Shown one piece after another: positions 1-8,830 of a stretch of DNA of 64,000 nucleotides. The notes beneath the pieces are model-generated. The model was given only the letters and a program-made list of their open reading frames with translations. It was not told where the DNA came from and searched no databases. This stretch comes from Idiomarina rhizosphaerae (lineage in GTDB: Bacteria > Pseudomonadota > Gammaproteobacteria > Enterobacterales > Alteromonadaceae), in assembly GCF_024159085.1 (NCBI RefSeq), contig NZ_JAMZDE010000001.1:124001-188000 (forward strand). Reading direction: 5' to 3'. Position numbers and translations under genes: made by a program. How positions within the stretch are numbered: the first letter of the stretch is position 1; each line of letters opens with the position of its first letter.

Positions 1-154
1 CTTGCGCAATACCGTCATCCGCTTCCTCTTTAACCGGTGGAGCGACGTACCAGAACACCACCATGATAATTAATATCACGTAAACCAGAACGTTGTTCCA
101 TGCTCTTCGGGTCATGGTCAGCCCAAATATTTTTCGCTTCTCATTCACTTTCAT
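1..154 (-). CDS. Small membrane-anchored protein, N-terminal fragment
   Basis: This is the first 51 codons of a gene that leaves the window at its left edge. Reading leftward from an ATG at 154, a basic N-terminus (KVNEKRK...) is followed by a hydrophobic stretch at about residues 20-42 (VLVYVILIIMVVFWYVA). An acidic segment (EEADD) comes next. That arrangement fits a single N-terminal membrane anchor with the rest outside the cytoplasm, although the topology is inferred. A second in-frame ATG at 115 would give a shorter N-terminus. The gene is divergent from the oxygenase at 273. I do not recognise the family from this fragment, and no function is proposed. Confidence 0.55.
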   Translation of the reverse strand, partial: MKVNEKRKIFGLTMTRRAWNNVLVYVILIIMVVFWYVAPPVKEEADDGIAQ

Positions 155-272
155 CGGCTTGCGCTCTTTGTGCTAAGGTTCGAATAGTTTTCTTGTTGCC
201 GTACTCCTTGTTACTGGAGACAGAATACCCTATATTCTCGCGCGACAACAAAGTACGGAGCTTTATTGCATT

Positions 273-890
273 ATGGTGCTATCTGATATTATCGACAAAG
301 TTGCTGACCACGGCTACTGCATTATCGATAATTTCCTGCAGCCGCAGCGTTCGCAGGCTCTGTATCAATACGCTCAGCAATTACCCGCGCAATACTGGAA
401 TCTGGCTGGTATCGGCCGCCAGCAAAACCAGACCATTAATACCATGGTTCGCAACGACCGTATTTACTGGTTAACTCCGGAAGAACCGCGTCATAAAGAC
501 TACCTCAGCATTATGGATGAATTACGCCACGAATTTAACCGCGAGCTCTTTCTTGGCCTGTTCGATTACGAATGCCACCTGGCGCATTATCCTAAAGGCG
601 CGTTTTATAAGAAGCACCTGGATGCGTTTAAGGGCAGAAGCAACCGAGTGCTCACAACGGTGTTTTACCTGAACCCTGAATGGCAGGAAACCGACGGCGG
701 GCAATTGGTTATTTATGGCGACAAGGGACAGGTGCTGGAAACCGTACTGCCTAAACAAGGGCGTTTAGTGGTGTTTTTAAGCGACCGCTTTGTGCATGAA
801 GTACAACGCTCGGAACGTGACCGCTTCAGCATTACCGGCTGGTTCCGTATTAATGCCAGCATCTCGGGCATTATTGACCCACCTCGATAA
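273..890 (+). CDS. 2OG-Fe(II) oxygenase, prolyl-4-hydroxylase/SM-20-like
   Basis: The 205-residue protein has the double-stranded beta-helix signature of Fe(II)/2-oxoglutarate dioxygenases. The iron triad is H115 and D117 in the motif KKHLDAF, plus H175 in RFVHEV. R184 in DRFSITGWF is placed to bind 2-oxoglutarate. The segment RSNRVLTTVFYLN is typical of the SM-20/prolyl hydroxylase branch. Members of this family hydroxylate proline or other residues on proteins, but the substrate here cannot be read from the sequence. The ATG at 273 gives a normal N-terminus for the family. The ribosome site is weak (GGAG about 14 bases upstream). The gene stands alone, divergent from the membrane-protein fragment at the left edge. 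Confidence 0.85.
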   Translation: MVLSDIIDKVADHGYCIIDNFLQPQRSQALYQYAQQLPAQYWNLAGIGRQQNQTINTMVRNDRIYWLTPEEPRHKDYLSIMDELRHEFNRELFLGLFDYECHLAHYPKGAFYKKHLDAFKGRSNRVLTTVFYLNPEWQETDGGQLVIYGDKGQVLETVLPKQGRLVVFLSDRFVHEVQRSERDRFSITGWFRINASISGIIDPPR

Positions 891-920
891 ATAGAGGATT
901 CCCCAGCTTTACAGAATTTA

Positions 921-1625
921 CTAGTAGCTATATTTAGCTTCGGCTTTCCCGCTTAGCTGGCTTTGCAAATTGCTTTGGTATTTGAAAATATCAAAGTTAC
1001 CTTTGAAAATTTCACCACGATTCGTCGTATATGATTTATCTAAAATTTCTTTAATATCAATTATATCTTTGAAGTTCTCTTGAGTAACGTCGTATTTCCC
1101 CCAGTATTGCCCTTTTCCGTCGTAACCCCTGTCATATTCCTGCCCTTTAATGAAAATATCAGGAACTTCCTTCGCTAACTCCAGAATCTCAGTATTTGAA
1201 TTGAGCTCAGATTCTAAGTACTCTTTTTCGTTTTCAGTTATATTGCCTGAAACCACAAGCTTATCGTCGCTATCAATAGAAAACCCCCAGTCTTTATTTG
1301 CTAATGAGGGATTGTCTTTCTGCAAGTTTGCCATAAAAATTTGGTATTCTTTCTGCATGCTTCTAAGTAGCTTGGGTAACTCACCGAAAGTAATGGTATT
1401 TGTCATTTTGTCAATTAAGGCTGATTCAGATTTATGAGCTTCGATAGTAAAAGGTCTGTCATAAGTTACCTGCTCATCTGACGAAATTTTCTGGTTTTTA
1501 TGATAAACGTCCTTATCCAGCCCCTTTTCTGCCTGACTTATTGGCTGTTCACTCACAGCAACCTTTAACTTTTCGTTGGCTAACTGAGTCACTGTCTGAG
1601 TTAATGCATTTCTATTAATTTCCAT
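921..1625 (-). CDS. Unrecognised protein, divergent member of a local three-gene family
   Basis: This 234-residue acidic protein has no signal peptide or membrane segment. By eye it is homologous to the proteins at 1860-2597 and 4250-4972. It shares DVYHK near residue 40 and a central block with the pattern F(M)x(N)LxxxxPxLAxxxWG(F/I)SI, followed by LxVSGxxxxxxKE(Y/F)LExxLNxN. It also shares a later WGKYDxxxxNFxDIxDxKxxL block. It is much more diverged than the other two are from each other, so it marks an older duplication. It is divergently oriented to the 1860 gene across 234 bases. The first 60 residues look disordered (polar, rich in Q, S, K). I do not recognise the family, and no function is proposed. 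Confidence 0.6.
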   Translation of the reverse strand: MEINRNALTQTVTQLANEKLKVAVSEQPISQAEKGLDKDVYHKNQKISSDEQVTYDRPFTIEAHKSESALIDKMTNTITFGELPKLLRSMQKEYQIFMANLQKDNPSLANKDWGFSIDSDDKLVVSGNITENEKEYLESELNSNTEILELAKEVPDIFIKGQEYDRGYDGKGQYWGKYDVTQENFKDIIDIKEILDKSYTTNRGEIFKGNFDIFKYQSNLQSQLSGKAEAKYSY

Positions 1626-1859
1626 AACAAAGCCTGCTTATAAGAAACTGCGATTTGATATATCAACTTGTTATCGGTGAAAGAGAAAAAACCTTGAGTT
1701 TTTAGTGATTTCTGAAGTTTCAAAGTTAAACGAAATTAGTCATGAGGCAAGCGAAATAAGGCTCTCGGACAACCGAAGGACATAAATTAACCAAGTTACT
1801 ACAGTTAAGAGATAACCTGCCGATAATCATAGAGTACAGGTGCAAGAAAGGGAAATGAT

Positions 1860-2597
1860 ATGAAAGTCAGCGGCCAGGAAGCAGGTGTTCTGCCTCAAGT
1901 AGTATCGAATTCAACTGCAAAAGCCAGTCCATCAGAGAATGGTAAAGAGTCATTGCAAAATGCGACTCATCAACTAGCTCGGGATGTTTATCATAAAGAA
2001 AACTCACGGGAAATCTCTCCGGTTTACAGTAAACCGATAAACATATCGGGAGATATGGGAACCATAACGAACACGAAAACGTGGGAGGAACACTCCTATG
2101 AATCGGGGCTTGCATGGGCTAACCTGTATTTCCCCGGTGGTGATGTGCATAAAGCCGCTGAAAGCATGTTTTCCCCATACGAACAGTTTATGGCTGAGTT
2201 AAACCAAGAGCGGCCCGATTTAGCCGACAGCTACTGGGGCATCTCTATCAATAAATCTGGAGAACTGAAAGTTTCCGGCTCACTCAGTGATGCTGATAAG
2301 GAGTTTCTGGAGACCAGATTAAATGAAAATGAGGAGCTTGTGTCCTCTGCCCAGGACTTTAAGGATAACTTTTTAAAGTATATTTCTATGGAGTCTCTTG
2401 GTTGGGGGAAATACGACGCCAATGAAAGTAACTTTGATGATATTTTTGACCTAAAACAGATGCTCGAAAATTCTCGGGCAGATGAAGACTATAAGAGAAT
2501 TTGGGGCAAAAGCTTGGAGAACCCCGAGCTAAGTTACTTGGAGCTAAATGATAGTATCTCGCGACAACTTCGAAGTAACGCTAGGAAATTTGAATAA
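1860..2597 (+). CDS. Unrecognised protein, local family copy 1
   Basis: The product is 245 residues, acidic, with no signal peptide or membrane span. The first 60 residues are low in hydrophobics and probably disordered. The body carries the family block around residues 115-160 (YEQFMAELNQERPDLADSYW, then ISINKSGELKVSGSLSDADK) and a WGKYDANESNFDDIFDLKQM block near residue 185. It is a close paralogue of 4250-4972. The homology covers the coding region and also the 35 or so bases before it, including the leader AGGTGCAAGAAAGGGAAATG, and stops just after the stop codon. The ribosome site is GGGAAA, 6 bases before ATG. A perfect hairpin follows directly. Function unknown. Confidence 0.65.
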   Translation: MKVSGQEAGVLPQVVSNSTAKASPSENGKESLQNATHQLARDVYHKENSREISPVYSKPINISGDMGTITNTKTWEEHSYESGLAWANLYFPGGDVHKAAESMFSPYEQFMAELNQERPDLADSYWGISINKSGELKVSGSLSDADKEFLETRLNENEELVSSAQDFKDNFLKYISMESLGWGKYDANESNFDDIFDLKQMLENSRADEDYKRIWGKSLENPELSYLELNDSISRQLRSNARKFE

Positions 2598-2600
2598 TTG

Positions 2601-2628
2601 TTGAGGACTCCCTCACGGGAGTCCTCAA
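2601..2628. terminator. Perfect hairpin between convergent genes
   Basis: The arms TTGAGGACTCCC and GGGAGTCCTCAA (12 bp, perfect) enclose a TCAC loop. The hairpin lies 3 bases after the stop of the unrecognised gene at 1860 and 6 bases before the end of the convergent secreted-protein gene. It has no long T-run on either side, so termination is inferred from stem stability and position. It could serve both directions. The duplication shared with 4250-4972 ends inside its first arm. Confidence 0.6.
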
Positions 2629-2633
2629 ACACA

Positions 2634-3977
2634 TTATGTCGGATTACTTGATATTAATCTTTGATTACAAATATGACCAAAGGTTACAGTCTTGACGTTT
2701 TCCCCTCCAATGCCAATTCTATGAGGGTTGCCATTTTCATCGAGACCTTTATTAGTCGGTATTTCTAGCCTCCAGGCACCTACCTCTACTTCAGATTCCC
2801 ATACATTTTCGTACCCGAAACTGTATTCCGTGTGCTGAACAGGGGGAATATTTGGGTTACAAGAGTTAAGATTTATTTGCTCTGATATTTCTCCGTTCTC
2901 ATCAGACATAACCTCATAATTCGTTAGGGTGTTCCCGGTATCCGCTAGATTCTTAATAAAACGAAACGTTGCAACTGCCCCTTCAATAGGTTTGCCGGTT
3001 GAATCTCTAAGTACAAGGGACCAGCTCAATGTATTGTAGGCCTGCGTGGTAAGATAGGGATCGTTTTGCGCGGAGTATGGAATACGTGTCACATTACTTT
3101 CACCGGAAATGTCGTCGTCAAAAGAATCCACTATTGACGCTAACGTTAACGTGTAATTATTTTCCGGATTAGCGGGTAGTGCGTCATTTGGTCTGACTCG
3201 TAAATTCACTTTTTGACCGGGCTGAAGACCTGATAACAGTCGATAAGAATATGCCGGAATTGGTACCCATCCACTATTGTAAACCTCAAAGAAATACTCG
3301 TTAGTCAGGTCATCTTCTAATACGACGGATAAATTCTGCCCATTCACCGCCGTAAACTCAAAGTAATCAACATCGTTAATGCTGTCCATGTTGCCGACGA
3401 TTTTATTCTGTCTGTCCGGTAATATTGTTGACGTTGCAACGGTATCATTAAATTCGTAAGCATCCAGGTTGGTAGCAACGGCCGCACCGAAGTTATAAGG
3501 TGAGCCATCCGATTCAATCACTTCCATAAACCAGTAATAATGGCCCGGCTCCGTCAGTGCAATAACCGCTTCATCCTGATTACCTGTATTTGCCGAGCTG
3601 CCAATGACGGTAAAGGTATCGTCGGGGTTATGCCTGAGTATGCTGAGGTTGACATTCGTATCGGTGGATTGACCAACCAATAATGCCGTCGTTTTACTTC
3701 GCTCCGTAATTTCAAAATGATAACAAACGTTTTCACCAGCTTGCGAGTTGCTAAGTGTATAAAGGCTTCCCGTAGCAAGCGTCGGGCAAATGGGGGTTAT
3801 CGCACTGTCGGTAATAGTCTGTTTACTCACACTGGAAACAACCGCGTTTTGAGAAGGGAGCCCCTTAATCACAAACTTATCGACTTGTCCTGCAGACTCT
3901 AGCTCGTGTTCCACTGCAAAAATGTGCGCTGAAAATAATAGAGATAAAAGAGAGAGTGGCAATGTTAATTTTTTCAC
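2634..3977 (-). CDS. Secreted protein with PPC-type domains
   Basis: The 447-residue product starts with a clear Sec signal peptide (MKKLTLPLSLLSLLFSAHIF, cleavage expected near AVE), so it is exported. Residues about 85-170 form one beta-rich module ending GHYYWFMEVIESDGSPY. Residues about 170-280 form a second module of the bacterial pre-peptidase C-terminal (PPC) type, recognisable from DAYEFNDT at its start, then VDYFEF and NYTLTLAS. The C-terminal 150 residues contain an Ig-like stretch (LRDSTGKPIEGAVATFRF) and two cysteines. No protease domain is present, so a structural or binding role outside the cell is more likely than catalysis. The gene sits between two copies of the unrecognised paralogue family and converges on the first. 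The headless frame at 30083-30481 ends in a similar AGTYYWAVEN motif. Confidence 0.7.
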   Translation of the reverse strand: MKKLTLPLSLLSLLFSAHIFAVEHELESAGQVDKFVIKGLPSQNAVVSSVSKQTITDSAITPICPTLATGSLYTLSNSQAGENVCYHFEITERSKTTALLVGQSTDTNVNLSILRHNPDDTFTVIGSSANTGNQDEAVIALTEPGHYYWFMEVIESDGSPYNFGAAVATNLDAYEFNDTVATSTILPDRQNKIVGNMDSINDVDYFEFTAVNGQNLSVVLEDDLTNEYFFEVYNSGWVPIPAYSYRLLSGLQPGQKVNLRVRPNDALPANPENNYTLTLASIVDSFDDDISGESNVTRIPYSAQNDPYLTTQAYNTLSWSLVLRDSTGKPIEGAVATFRFIKNLADTGNTLTNYEVMSDENGEISEQINLNSCNPNIPPVQHTEYSFGYENVWESEVEVGAWRLEIPTNKGLDENGNPHRIGIGGENVKTVTFGHICNQRLISSNPT

Positions 3978-4249
3978 CGTAAACGTCCTTTTTTGTTTCG
4001 GAGATTAAAAATTATACTGAAAAGTTAAATCGATCAACAAACTATTATGATAAGTATCTTTAGCTTTTCTAAAAGTGACTTCTTGCGGCTAGCCGTTATT
4101 TAAAATGGGTAATGGTATCAATAAGTTATCGCACCTGGGGTTAAGGTATCTGCAGTTCGCGAATTAAGAAACTTTTTACTAACAAAATATTAAGTTAAAA
4201 CACTGAGTGCCGATATTTATAGAATACAGGTGCAAGAAAGGGAAATGAT

Positions 4250-4972
4250 ATGAAAGTCAGCGGCCATGGAGCGGGTGTCCTGCCTCAAGTAGTATCGAAT
4301 TCAACTGTAAAAGTCAGTCCATCGGACAACGGCAAAGAGTCATTACGAAATGCGACTCATCAACTAGCTCGGGATGTTTATCATAAAGAAAACTCACGGG
4401 AAACGTCTCCTGTTTACAGTAAACCGATAAACATATCGGGAGATATGGGAACGATAACGAGTACGAAAACGTTGGAAGAATACTCTTATGAATCAGGGCT
4501 GGCATTTGCTCATCTTTATACATCTGGTGGAGATGTACATAAAGCCGCTGAAAGCATGTTTTCCTCATACGAACAGTTTATGACCGAATTAAATCGAGAA
4601 CGACCTGATTTAGCCGACAGCTACTGGGGGATTTCTATCAATAAATCTGGTGAACTGGAGGTATCCGGTTCGCTCAGTGATGACGATAAGGAATTTCTGG
4701 AAACCAGGTTAAACGAGAACGAAGAGCTAGTATCCGCAGCTGAAGACTTTAAAAATAACTTTCTAAAATATGTTTCCATGGAATCCGGGGGATGGGGTAA
4801 TTACGAAGTAAACGATGATAACTTTGCTGAAATTTTTGACCTCAAACAGATGCTCGATAGCTCTGAAGGAACTGAAGAATTTAAGTATTATTGGGGAAAA
4901 GACTTTAGTTTCCTGGAGCTAAATGAAAATATATCCTCTCAGCTTCGAAGTAACGCTAGTAAATTTGAATAA
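4250..4972 (+). CDS. Unrecognised protein, local family copy 2
   Basis: This 240-residue protein is the close paralogue of 1860-2597. The first 70 residues are nearly identical (VLPQVVSNST, RDVYHKENSRE, NISGDMGTIT). The central block YEQFMTELNRERPDLADSYW with the following SINKSGELEVSGSLSD is kept. The copies differ mostly in the segment after WG and at the C-terminus, where SRADEDYKRIW is replaced by SEGTEEFKYYW. The same leader and ribosome site (AAGAAAGGGAAATGAT) precedes the ATG. The secreted PPC gene separates the two copies, so the pair is either a non-adjacent duplication or a tandem pair later split. Function unknown. The protein is soluble by its composition. Confidence 0.65.
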   Translation: MKVSGHGAGVLPQVVSNSTVKVSPSDNGKESLRNATHQLARDVYHKENSRETSPVYSKPINISGDMGTITSTKTLEEYSYESGLAFAHLYTSGGDVHKAAESMFSSYEQFMTELNRERPDLADSYWGISINKSGELEVSGSLSDDDKEFLETRLNENEELVSAAEDFKNNFLKYVSMESGGWGNYEVNDDNFAEIFDLKQMLDSSEGTEEFKYYWGKDFSFLELNENISSQLRSNASKFE

Positions 4973-5021
4973 TTGTTGAGTTAGTACATTTTAAGAGTAA
5001 AAACACCAAGCATCACCCAAT

Positions 5022-5049
5022 AAAAAACCCAGCCGAAGCTGGGTTTTTT
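5022..5049. terminator. Bidirectional Rho-independent terminator
   Basis: The stem is AAAAAACCCAGC / GCTGGGTTTTTT with a CGAA tetraloop. It has A and T runs on both sides, so it can end transcription of the unrecognised gene at 4250 (+) and of rpmB-rpmG (-). Confidence 0.9.
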
Positions 5050-5065
5050 GTAAGCTTTAAACCAA

Positions 5066-5221
5066 TTACTTGATTTTAGCTTCTTTGAAGATCACATGCT
5101 TACGAACCACTGGATCGAATTTTTTGATCTCCATTTTTTCTGGCATGGTGCGTTTGTTTTTGTCTGTGGTATAGAAGTAACCTGTACCAGCAGATGACAC
5201 TAAACGAATCTTATCGCGCAT
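5066..5221 (-). CDS. rpmG: 50S ribosomal protein L33
   Basis: The 51-residue product begins [20 protein letters not shown] and ends [11 protein letters not shown], the whole length expected for L33. The core [20 protein letters not shown] is typical. It is a structural protein of the large ribosomal subunit near the E site. This copy lacks the CxxC zinc knuckle, so it is a zinc-free (C-minus) form. It lies 11 bases downstream of rpmB on the same strand, the usual rpmB-rpmG operon, and is followed by the shared terminator at 5022-5049. Confidence 0.97.
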   Translation of the reverse strand: MRDKIRLVSSAGTGYFYTTDKNKRTMPEKMEIKKFDPVVRKHVIFKEAKIK

Positions 5222-5232
5222 AATTTAGTTCC

Positions 5233-5469
5233 TTAAACCTTAACACCACGGCCGCGGAGATCCGCTAATACCGTATCGATACCGTTTTTATCAATGATAC
5301 GCATACCTTTAGTAGAAATGCGTAACTTAACCCAACGCTTCTCGCTTTCTACCCAAAAGCGGTGCGATTGAAGGTTCGGCAGGAAGCGACGTCTAGTCGC
5401 ATTGCGTGCGTGCGAGCGGTTGTTACCGACTACCGGACGCTTACCTGTAACTTGGCATACTTGTGACAT
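5233..5469 (-). CDS. rpmB: 50S ribosomal protein L28
   Basis: This is a 78-residue L28. The N-terminus [20 protein letters not shown] and the block [20 protein letters not shown] are diagnostic. The ATG at 5469 is preceded by GGAGTAAAGAC, a good ribosome site. The frame stays open for 28 more codons upstream, but that extension is not part of L28, which always begins at this methionine. It is the first gene of the rpmB-rpmG operon. The region upstream to radC (5470-5651) should hold its promoter, although I did not define one. Confidence 0.97.
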   Translation of the reverse strand: MSQVCQVTGKRPVVGNNRSHARNATRRRFLPNLQSHRFWVESEKRWVKLRISTKGMRIIDKNGIDTVLADLRGRGVKV

Positions 5470-5651
5470 GTCTTTACTCCAAAATTGCTGCAAGCTCGCC
5501 TGTCGCCCAACGTGACCTTGCCTATAAATCCGAGGGCGCATTTTATACAGCAAACTGCCCTTCTAATCAAGCTTATACGACGGAAATTTGATCGTCATCG
5601 ATCGTTCGGTGCGGATTTTACGTGATTTTTAACCAAACCGCCAGTACAAAA

Positions 5652-6326
5652 CTACAACAATCCGCGCTCTGCAAAAGAAATTGGATCGCCGGCACCCACC
5701 ACGAAATGATCCAACAGCGCCACATCAATTAAAGTCAGGGCTTTTTTGACCCGCTCGGTGACTCGCTGGTCAGCCTGGCTGGGCTCTGCAACACCCGATG
5801 GATGATTATGTGCGAGGATAACCGCCGCCGCATTATACTGCATAACCAGCTTTATTACCTCACGTGGATACACCGGCGCGGCGTTAATGGTGCCCTGAAA
5901 GAGTTCTTCGTAACGTAACAGCCGGTGCTGGCTGTCCAGCAGTAAAATAGCAAAGACTTCGCGGCCTTGATGACGCAGCTGCGAGGTTAAATAGTCTTTG
6001 ACCATGGTAGGTTCGGTAAAGCCGTCTGAACGCTCCAGCTGCCATTTCAGGTAGCGTCGTGACAATTCCAGCACAACCCGCAACTGATTCACACGGGCCG
6101 GGCCTATGCCGTTGCAAGCCAATAGCTGCTCAGGAGTGGCTGTTAACAAAGCGCCTACACCGCCGAAGTCACTTAGTAAACGACGCGCAAAACTGACAAC
6201 GTCCTGCCCGCCACTGCCGCTACCAAGTAAAATGGCTAATAATTCTGCGTCACTCAGGTATTCTGCTCCCTGAGTCTGTAGTTTTTCTCTGGGTCGTTCC
6301 GAAACGGGCCATTCCTTGACGCTCAT
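5652..6326 (-). CDS. radC: RadC/JAB1-type metalloprotein
   Basis: The 224-residue protein has the RadC arrangement. An N-terminal helix-hairpin-helix part (LLACNGIGPARVNQL) is followed by a JAMM/MPN domain carrying the metal motif AHNHPSGVAEPSQAD (HxH and downstream D). The chosen start (MSVKEWPVSERPREKL) has AAGGAGAAAAG just upstream. A longer in-frame extension to 6443 has no ribosome site and would overlap coaBC. RadC was once linked to recombinational repair, but its role in the cell is still unsettled. Position next to coaBC and rpmBG, on the opposite strand from coaBC, is the standard gammaproteobacterial order. Confidence 0.93.
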   Translation of the reverse strand: MSVKEWPVSERPREKLQTQGAEYLSDAELLAILLGSGSGGQDVVSFARRLLSDFGGVGALLTATPEQLLACNGIGPARVNQLRVVLELSRRYLKWQLERSDGFTEPTMVKDYLTSQLRHQGREVFAILLLDSQHRLLRYEELFQGTINAAPVYPREVIKLVMQYNAAAVILAHNHPSGVAEPSQADQRVTERVKKALTLIDVALLDHFVVGAGDPISFAERGLL

Positions 6327-6436
6327 TCTTTTCTCCTTAATTCTTACCTTAATTCTTAAGAGAGAAGTATAACGACCATCTACCCAGTTACGGGGTCTCA
6401 TGTTATCTTTACACGACTTAACACTAAGGGGTTCGC

Positions 6437-7657
6437 ATGGCACAGCTGCAGAACAAACACATACTTTTAGGTATTACCGGTGGCATTGCCGCCTATAAGG
6501 CACCTGACCTGGTGCGCCGTTTGCGTGAGCAGGGCGCAGAAGTTCGTGTGGTGCTGACTGCCGGTGCTAAAGCCTTCGTAACCCTACTTAGCTTACAAGC
6601 TGTGTCCGGCTTTACGGTCAGCGACGACCTGCTGGATCCCACAGCAGAAGCCGCTATGGGCCATATTGAACTGGCACGCTGGGCTGACCAAATTCTTATT
6701 GCTCCGGCAACGGCTAACACTATTGCCCGTATTGCTCACGGCTTTGCCGATGACCTGTTGAGTACCCTGGTTTTAGCCAGTAAAGCACCGCTCGCCATTG
6801 CTCCGGCAATGAATCAACAAATGTGGGCGGCTACTGCGGTTCAGGAAAATATTGAAACGTTACTCAGCCGTGGTGTGCAAATGATAGGCCCGGAAAGTGG
6901 CGAACAGGCCTGTGGCGATGTCGGTTACGGCCGCATGAGTGACCCTACAGAAATTGTGCAGGCGTTAATAAAAAAAGCCCCTAAAGCCAAACAAGACTGG
7001 CAGGGGAAAACCTTTGTTATTACCGCAGGGCCAACCCGCGAAGCCATTGACCCGGTGCGCTACATCAGTAACCACAGTTCCGGAAAAATGGGGTATGCCC
7101 TGGCTGAAGCTGCTGCACATGCAGGGGCTGAAGTCATTTTAGTCTCGGGGCCGACACAACTGCCAACGCCCGCCGGTGTTCAGCGCGTTGACGTGGAAAC
7201 CACCGAACAAATGCTAAACGCGGTACAGCAGCAACTGCCAAACTGCGATGTGTTTATTGGCTGTGCTGCCGTGTCAGACTATAGGGTTGCTGAGGTTGCC
7301 TCGCAGAAAATTAAAAAAGAACAGAACAACCAGCCGCCACAACTCAAGCTGGTGCAAAACCCGGACATTCTGCAGCAGGTAGCCAGCTCTGAAAAACCAC
7401 CTTTTACTGTTGGATTTGCGGCCGAAACTGAAAACCTAAAAGCCAACGCGCTACGCAAACTGGAACGAAAACAACTGCAAATGATTGTCGCTAACGACGT
7501 CAGTCAGGTTGGGCTGGGTTTTAACAGCGACAGCAATAACGCCATTATTTTGAGTAAGGACAGTGAGCAGTCACTTCCAACAATGAGCAAGCATGATATG
7601 GCTATTGCAATTATCGACGCGATAGCCACACGTTATTTTAATACCACTGCCAATTAA
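6437..7657 (+). CDS. coaBC: Bifunctional phosphopantothenoylcysteine decarboxylase / phosphopantothenate-cysteine ligase
   Basis: The 406-residue enzyme carries two consecutive steps of coenzyme A synthesis. Residues 1 to about 190 form the FMN-dependent CoaC half. GGIAAYKA binds FMN, the active histidine is in GHIELARWAD, PAMNQQMW is the substrate motif, and the flap cysteine is in EQACGDVGYGRM. From about residue 195 comes the CoaB half, with TAGPTREAIDPVRYISNHSS, the nucleotide-binding SGKMGYALA and the lysine motif KIKKE. It acts in the cytoplasm. The gene is followed after 18 bases by dut, as in related genomes, and probably shares its transcript. Confidence 0.97.
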   Translation: MAQLQNKHILLGITGGIAAYKAPDLVRRLREQGAEVRVVLTAGAKAFVTLLSLQAVSGFTVSDDLLDPTAEAAMGHIELARWADQILIAPATANTIARIAHGFADDLLSTLVLASKAPLAIAPAMNQQMWAATAVQENIETLLSRGVQMIGPESGEQACGDVGYGRMSDPTEIVQALIKKAPKAKQDWQGKTFVITAGPTREAIDPVRYISNHSSGKMGYALAEAAAHAGAEVILVSGPTQLPTPAGVQRVDVETTEQMLNAVQQQLPNCDVFIGCAAVSDYRVAEVASQKIKKEQNNQPPQLKLVQNPDILQQVASSEKPPFTVGFAAETENLKANALRKLERKQLQMIVANDVSQVGLGFNSDSNNAIILSKDSEQSLPTMSKHDMAIAIIDAIATRYFNTTAN

Positions 7658-7675
7658 TAAGAAAGTGAGAACTCC

Positions 7676-8131
7676 ATGACGCAAGTCGAAGTAAAGATTT
7701 TAGATGACCGCATTGGCCAGTCTATTCCGCTTCCTGAATACGCCACACAGGGCTCTGCCGGAATGGATCTGCGTGCCTGCCTGGACCAGCCGCTGACTAT
7801 TGAACCGGGTCAAACCCAGTTAATAGGCACCGGTATTGCCATGTACATTGGCGACCCGAATTATGCGGCCACTATTTTACCGCGTTCAGGGCTGGGCCAT
7901 AAGCACGGTCTGGTGCTGGGCAACCTGGTCGGCCTTATCGACTCGGACTACCAGGGCGAGCTTAAAGTGTCCTGCTGGAACCGCAGTAACCAGGCTTACA
8001 CCATTGAGCCCGGCGACCGTATTGCGCAACTAGTGATTTTGCCAGTTGTGCAGGCGCAAATGTCGATTGTTGAAGAGTTCCACGAGACGGATCGTGGTGA
8101 AGGTGGTTTTGGTCATTCTGGTCGTTCGTAG
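7676..8131 (+). CDS. dut: dUTP diphosphatase
   Basis: The 151-residue trimeric dUTPase hydrolyses dUTP to dUMP and pyrophosphate. This keeps uracil out of DNA and supplies dUMP for dTMP. All five family motifs are present: AGMDLRA, PRSGLG, the uracil pocket [22 protein letters not shown], and the C-terminal arm [11 protein letters not shown] that closes over the nucleotide. The length equals the family norm. It lies between coaBC and slmA on the same strand. Confidence 0.98.
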   Translation: MTQVEVKILDDRIGQSIPLPEYATQGSAGMDLRACLDQPLTIEPGQTQLIGTGIAMYIGDPNYAATILPRSGLGHKHGLVLGNLVGLIDSDYQGELKVSCWNRSNQAYTIEPGDRIAQLVILPVVQAQMSIVEEFHETDRGEGGFGHSGRS

Positions 8132-8179
8132 TTACAGCAACTAATCATTCTGGCCTCTCAAATAAGGAAAGTTACTGTC

Positions 8180-8770
8180 ATGGCAGAACAAAAACGTAAC
8201 CGTCGTGAAGAAATTTTACAGGCTTTAGCGGCAATGCTGGAAACCAGCCCGGGTCAGCGCATTACTACAGCAAAACTGGCGGCTAATTTAGGCGTTTCAG
8301 AGGCGGCTTTATATCGTCACTTTCCGTCGAAAGCGCGGATGTTTGAAGGGCTTATCGAGTTTGTTGAAGACACCCTGCTAACCCGTATTAATATGATTAT
8401 GGACGAGGAGAAAAACACCCTCTCCCGCTGTCACGCAATATTGCAACTGTTGCTGACGTTTGCCGAACGTAACCCCGGTATTACCCGTGTTATGACAGGT
8501 GATGCATTAATGGGGGAGCATGACCGTCTGCGGGGTCGTATGGAAGATTTGTTCAACCGTATAGAGAGTTCAATTAAGCAGATACTGCGCGAGAAAGCGA
8601 TGCGCGAACAGCAGCGCTTTATTGTGGACGAAGCGGTATTAGCGAACTTATTGCTAAGCTATGCCGATGGCAAAATCAGCCAGTTTGTACGCTCTAACTT
8701 TAAGCGTTTACCGACTGAGCATTTCTCGGCTCAGTGGCAGGTAATGGAACAACAGTTGGTCAGTTCGTAG
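8180..8770 (+). CDS. slmA: Nucleoid occlusion factor SlmA (TetR family)
   Basis: The 196-residue TetR-fold protein has an N-terminal helix-turn-helix ([20 protein letters not shown]) followed by the conserved [17 protein letters not shown] of SlmA. In gammaproteobacteria SlmA binds specific chromosomal sites and blocks FtsZ ring assembly over unsegregated DNA. Family membership is supported both by sequence and by the coaBC-dut-slmA order. No ligand pocket function is expected. The ribosome site AAGGAAAG precedes the ATG. Confidence 0.95.
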   Translation: MAEQKRNRREEILQALAAMLETSPGQRITTAKLAANLGVSEAALYRHFPSKARMFEGLIEFVEDTLLTRINMIMDEEKNTLSRCHAILQLLLTFAERNPGITRVMTGDALMGEHDRLRGRMEDLFNRIESSIKQILREKAMREQQRFIVDEAVLANLLLSYADGKISQFVRSNFKRLPTEHFSAQWQVMEQQLVSS

Positions 8771-8788
8771 ATACGTGTGTAAATAAAG

Positions 8789-8830
8789 GCGTAAAACAGG
8801 TCACTGTAAACAGATCACTCCGTTTTACGC
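8789..8830 (-). terminator. Possible terminator hairpin for gpsA
   Basis: GCGTAAAAC (8789-8797) and GTTTTACGC (8822-8830) form a 9 bp stem around a 24-base loop. On the minus strand the stem is followed by CCTTTATTT, so it could stop gpsA transcription. It overlaps the last codons of gpsA. The large loop makes this tentative. Confidence 0.35.

Noticed and set aside
5470-5553. N-terminal extension of ribosomal protein L28
   Set aside because: L28 always starts MSxVCxVTGK. The ATG at 5469 has a ribosome site and the upstream codons do not resemble the family.
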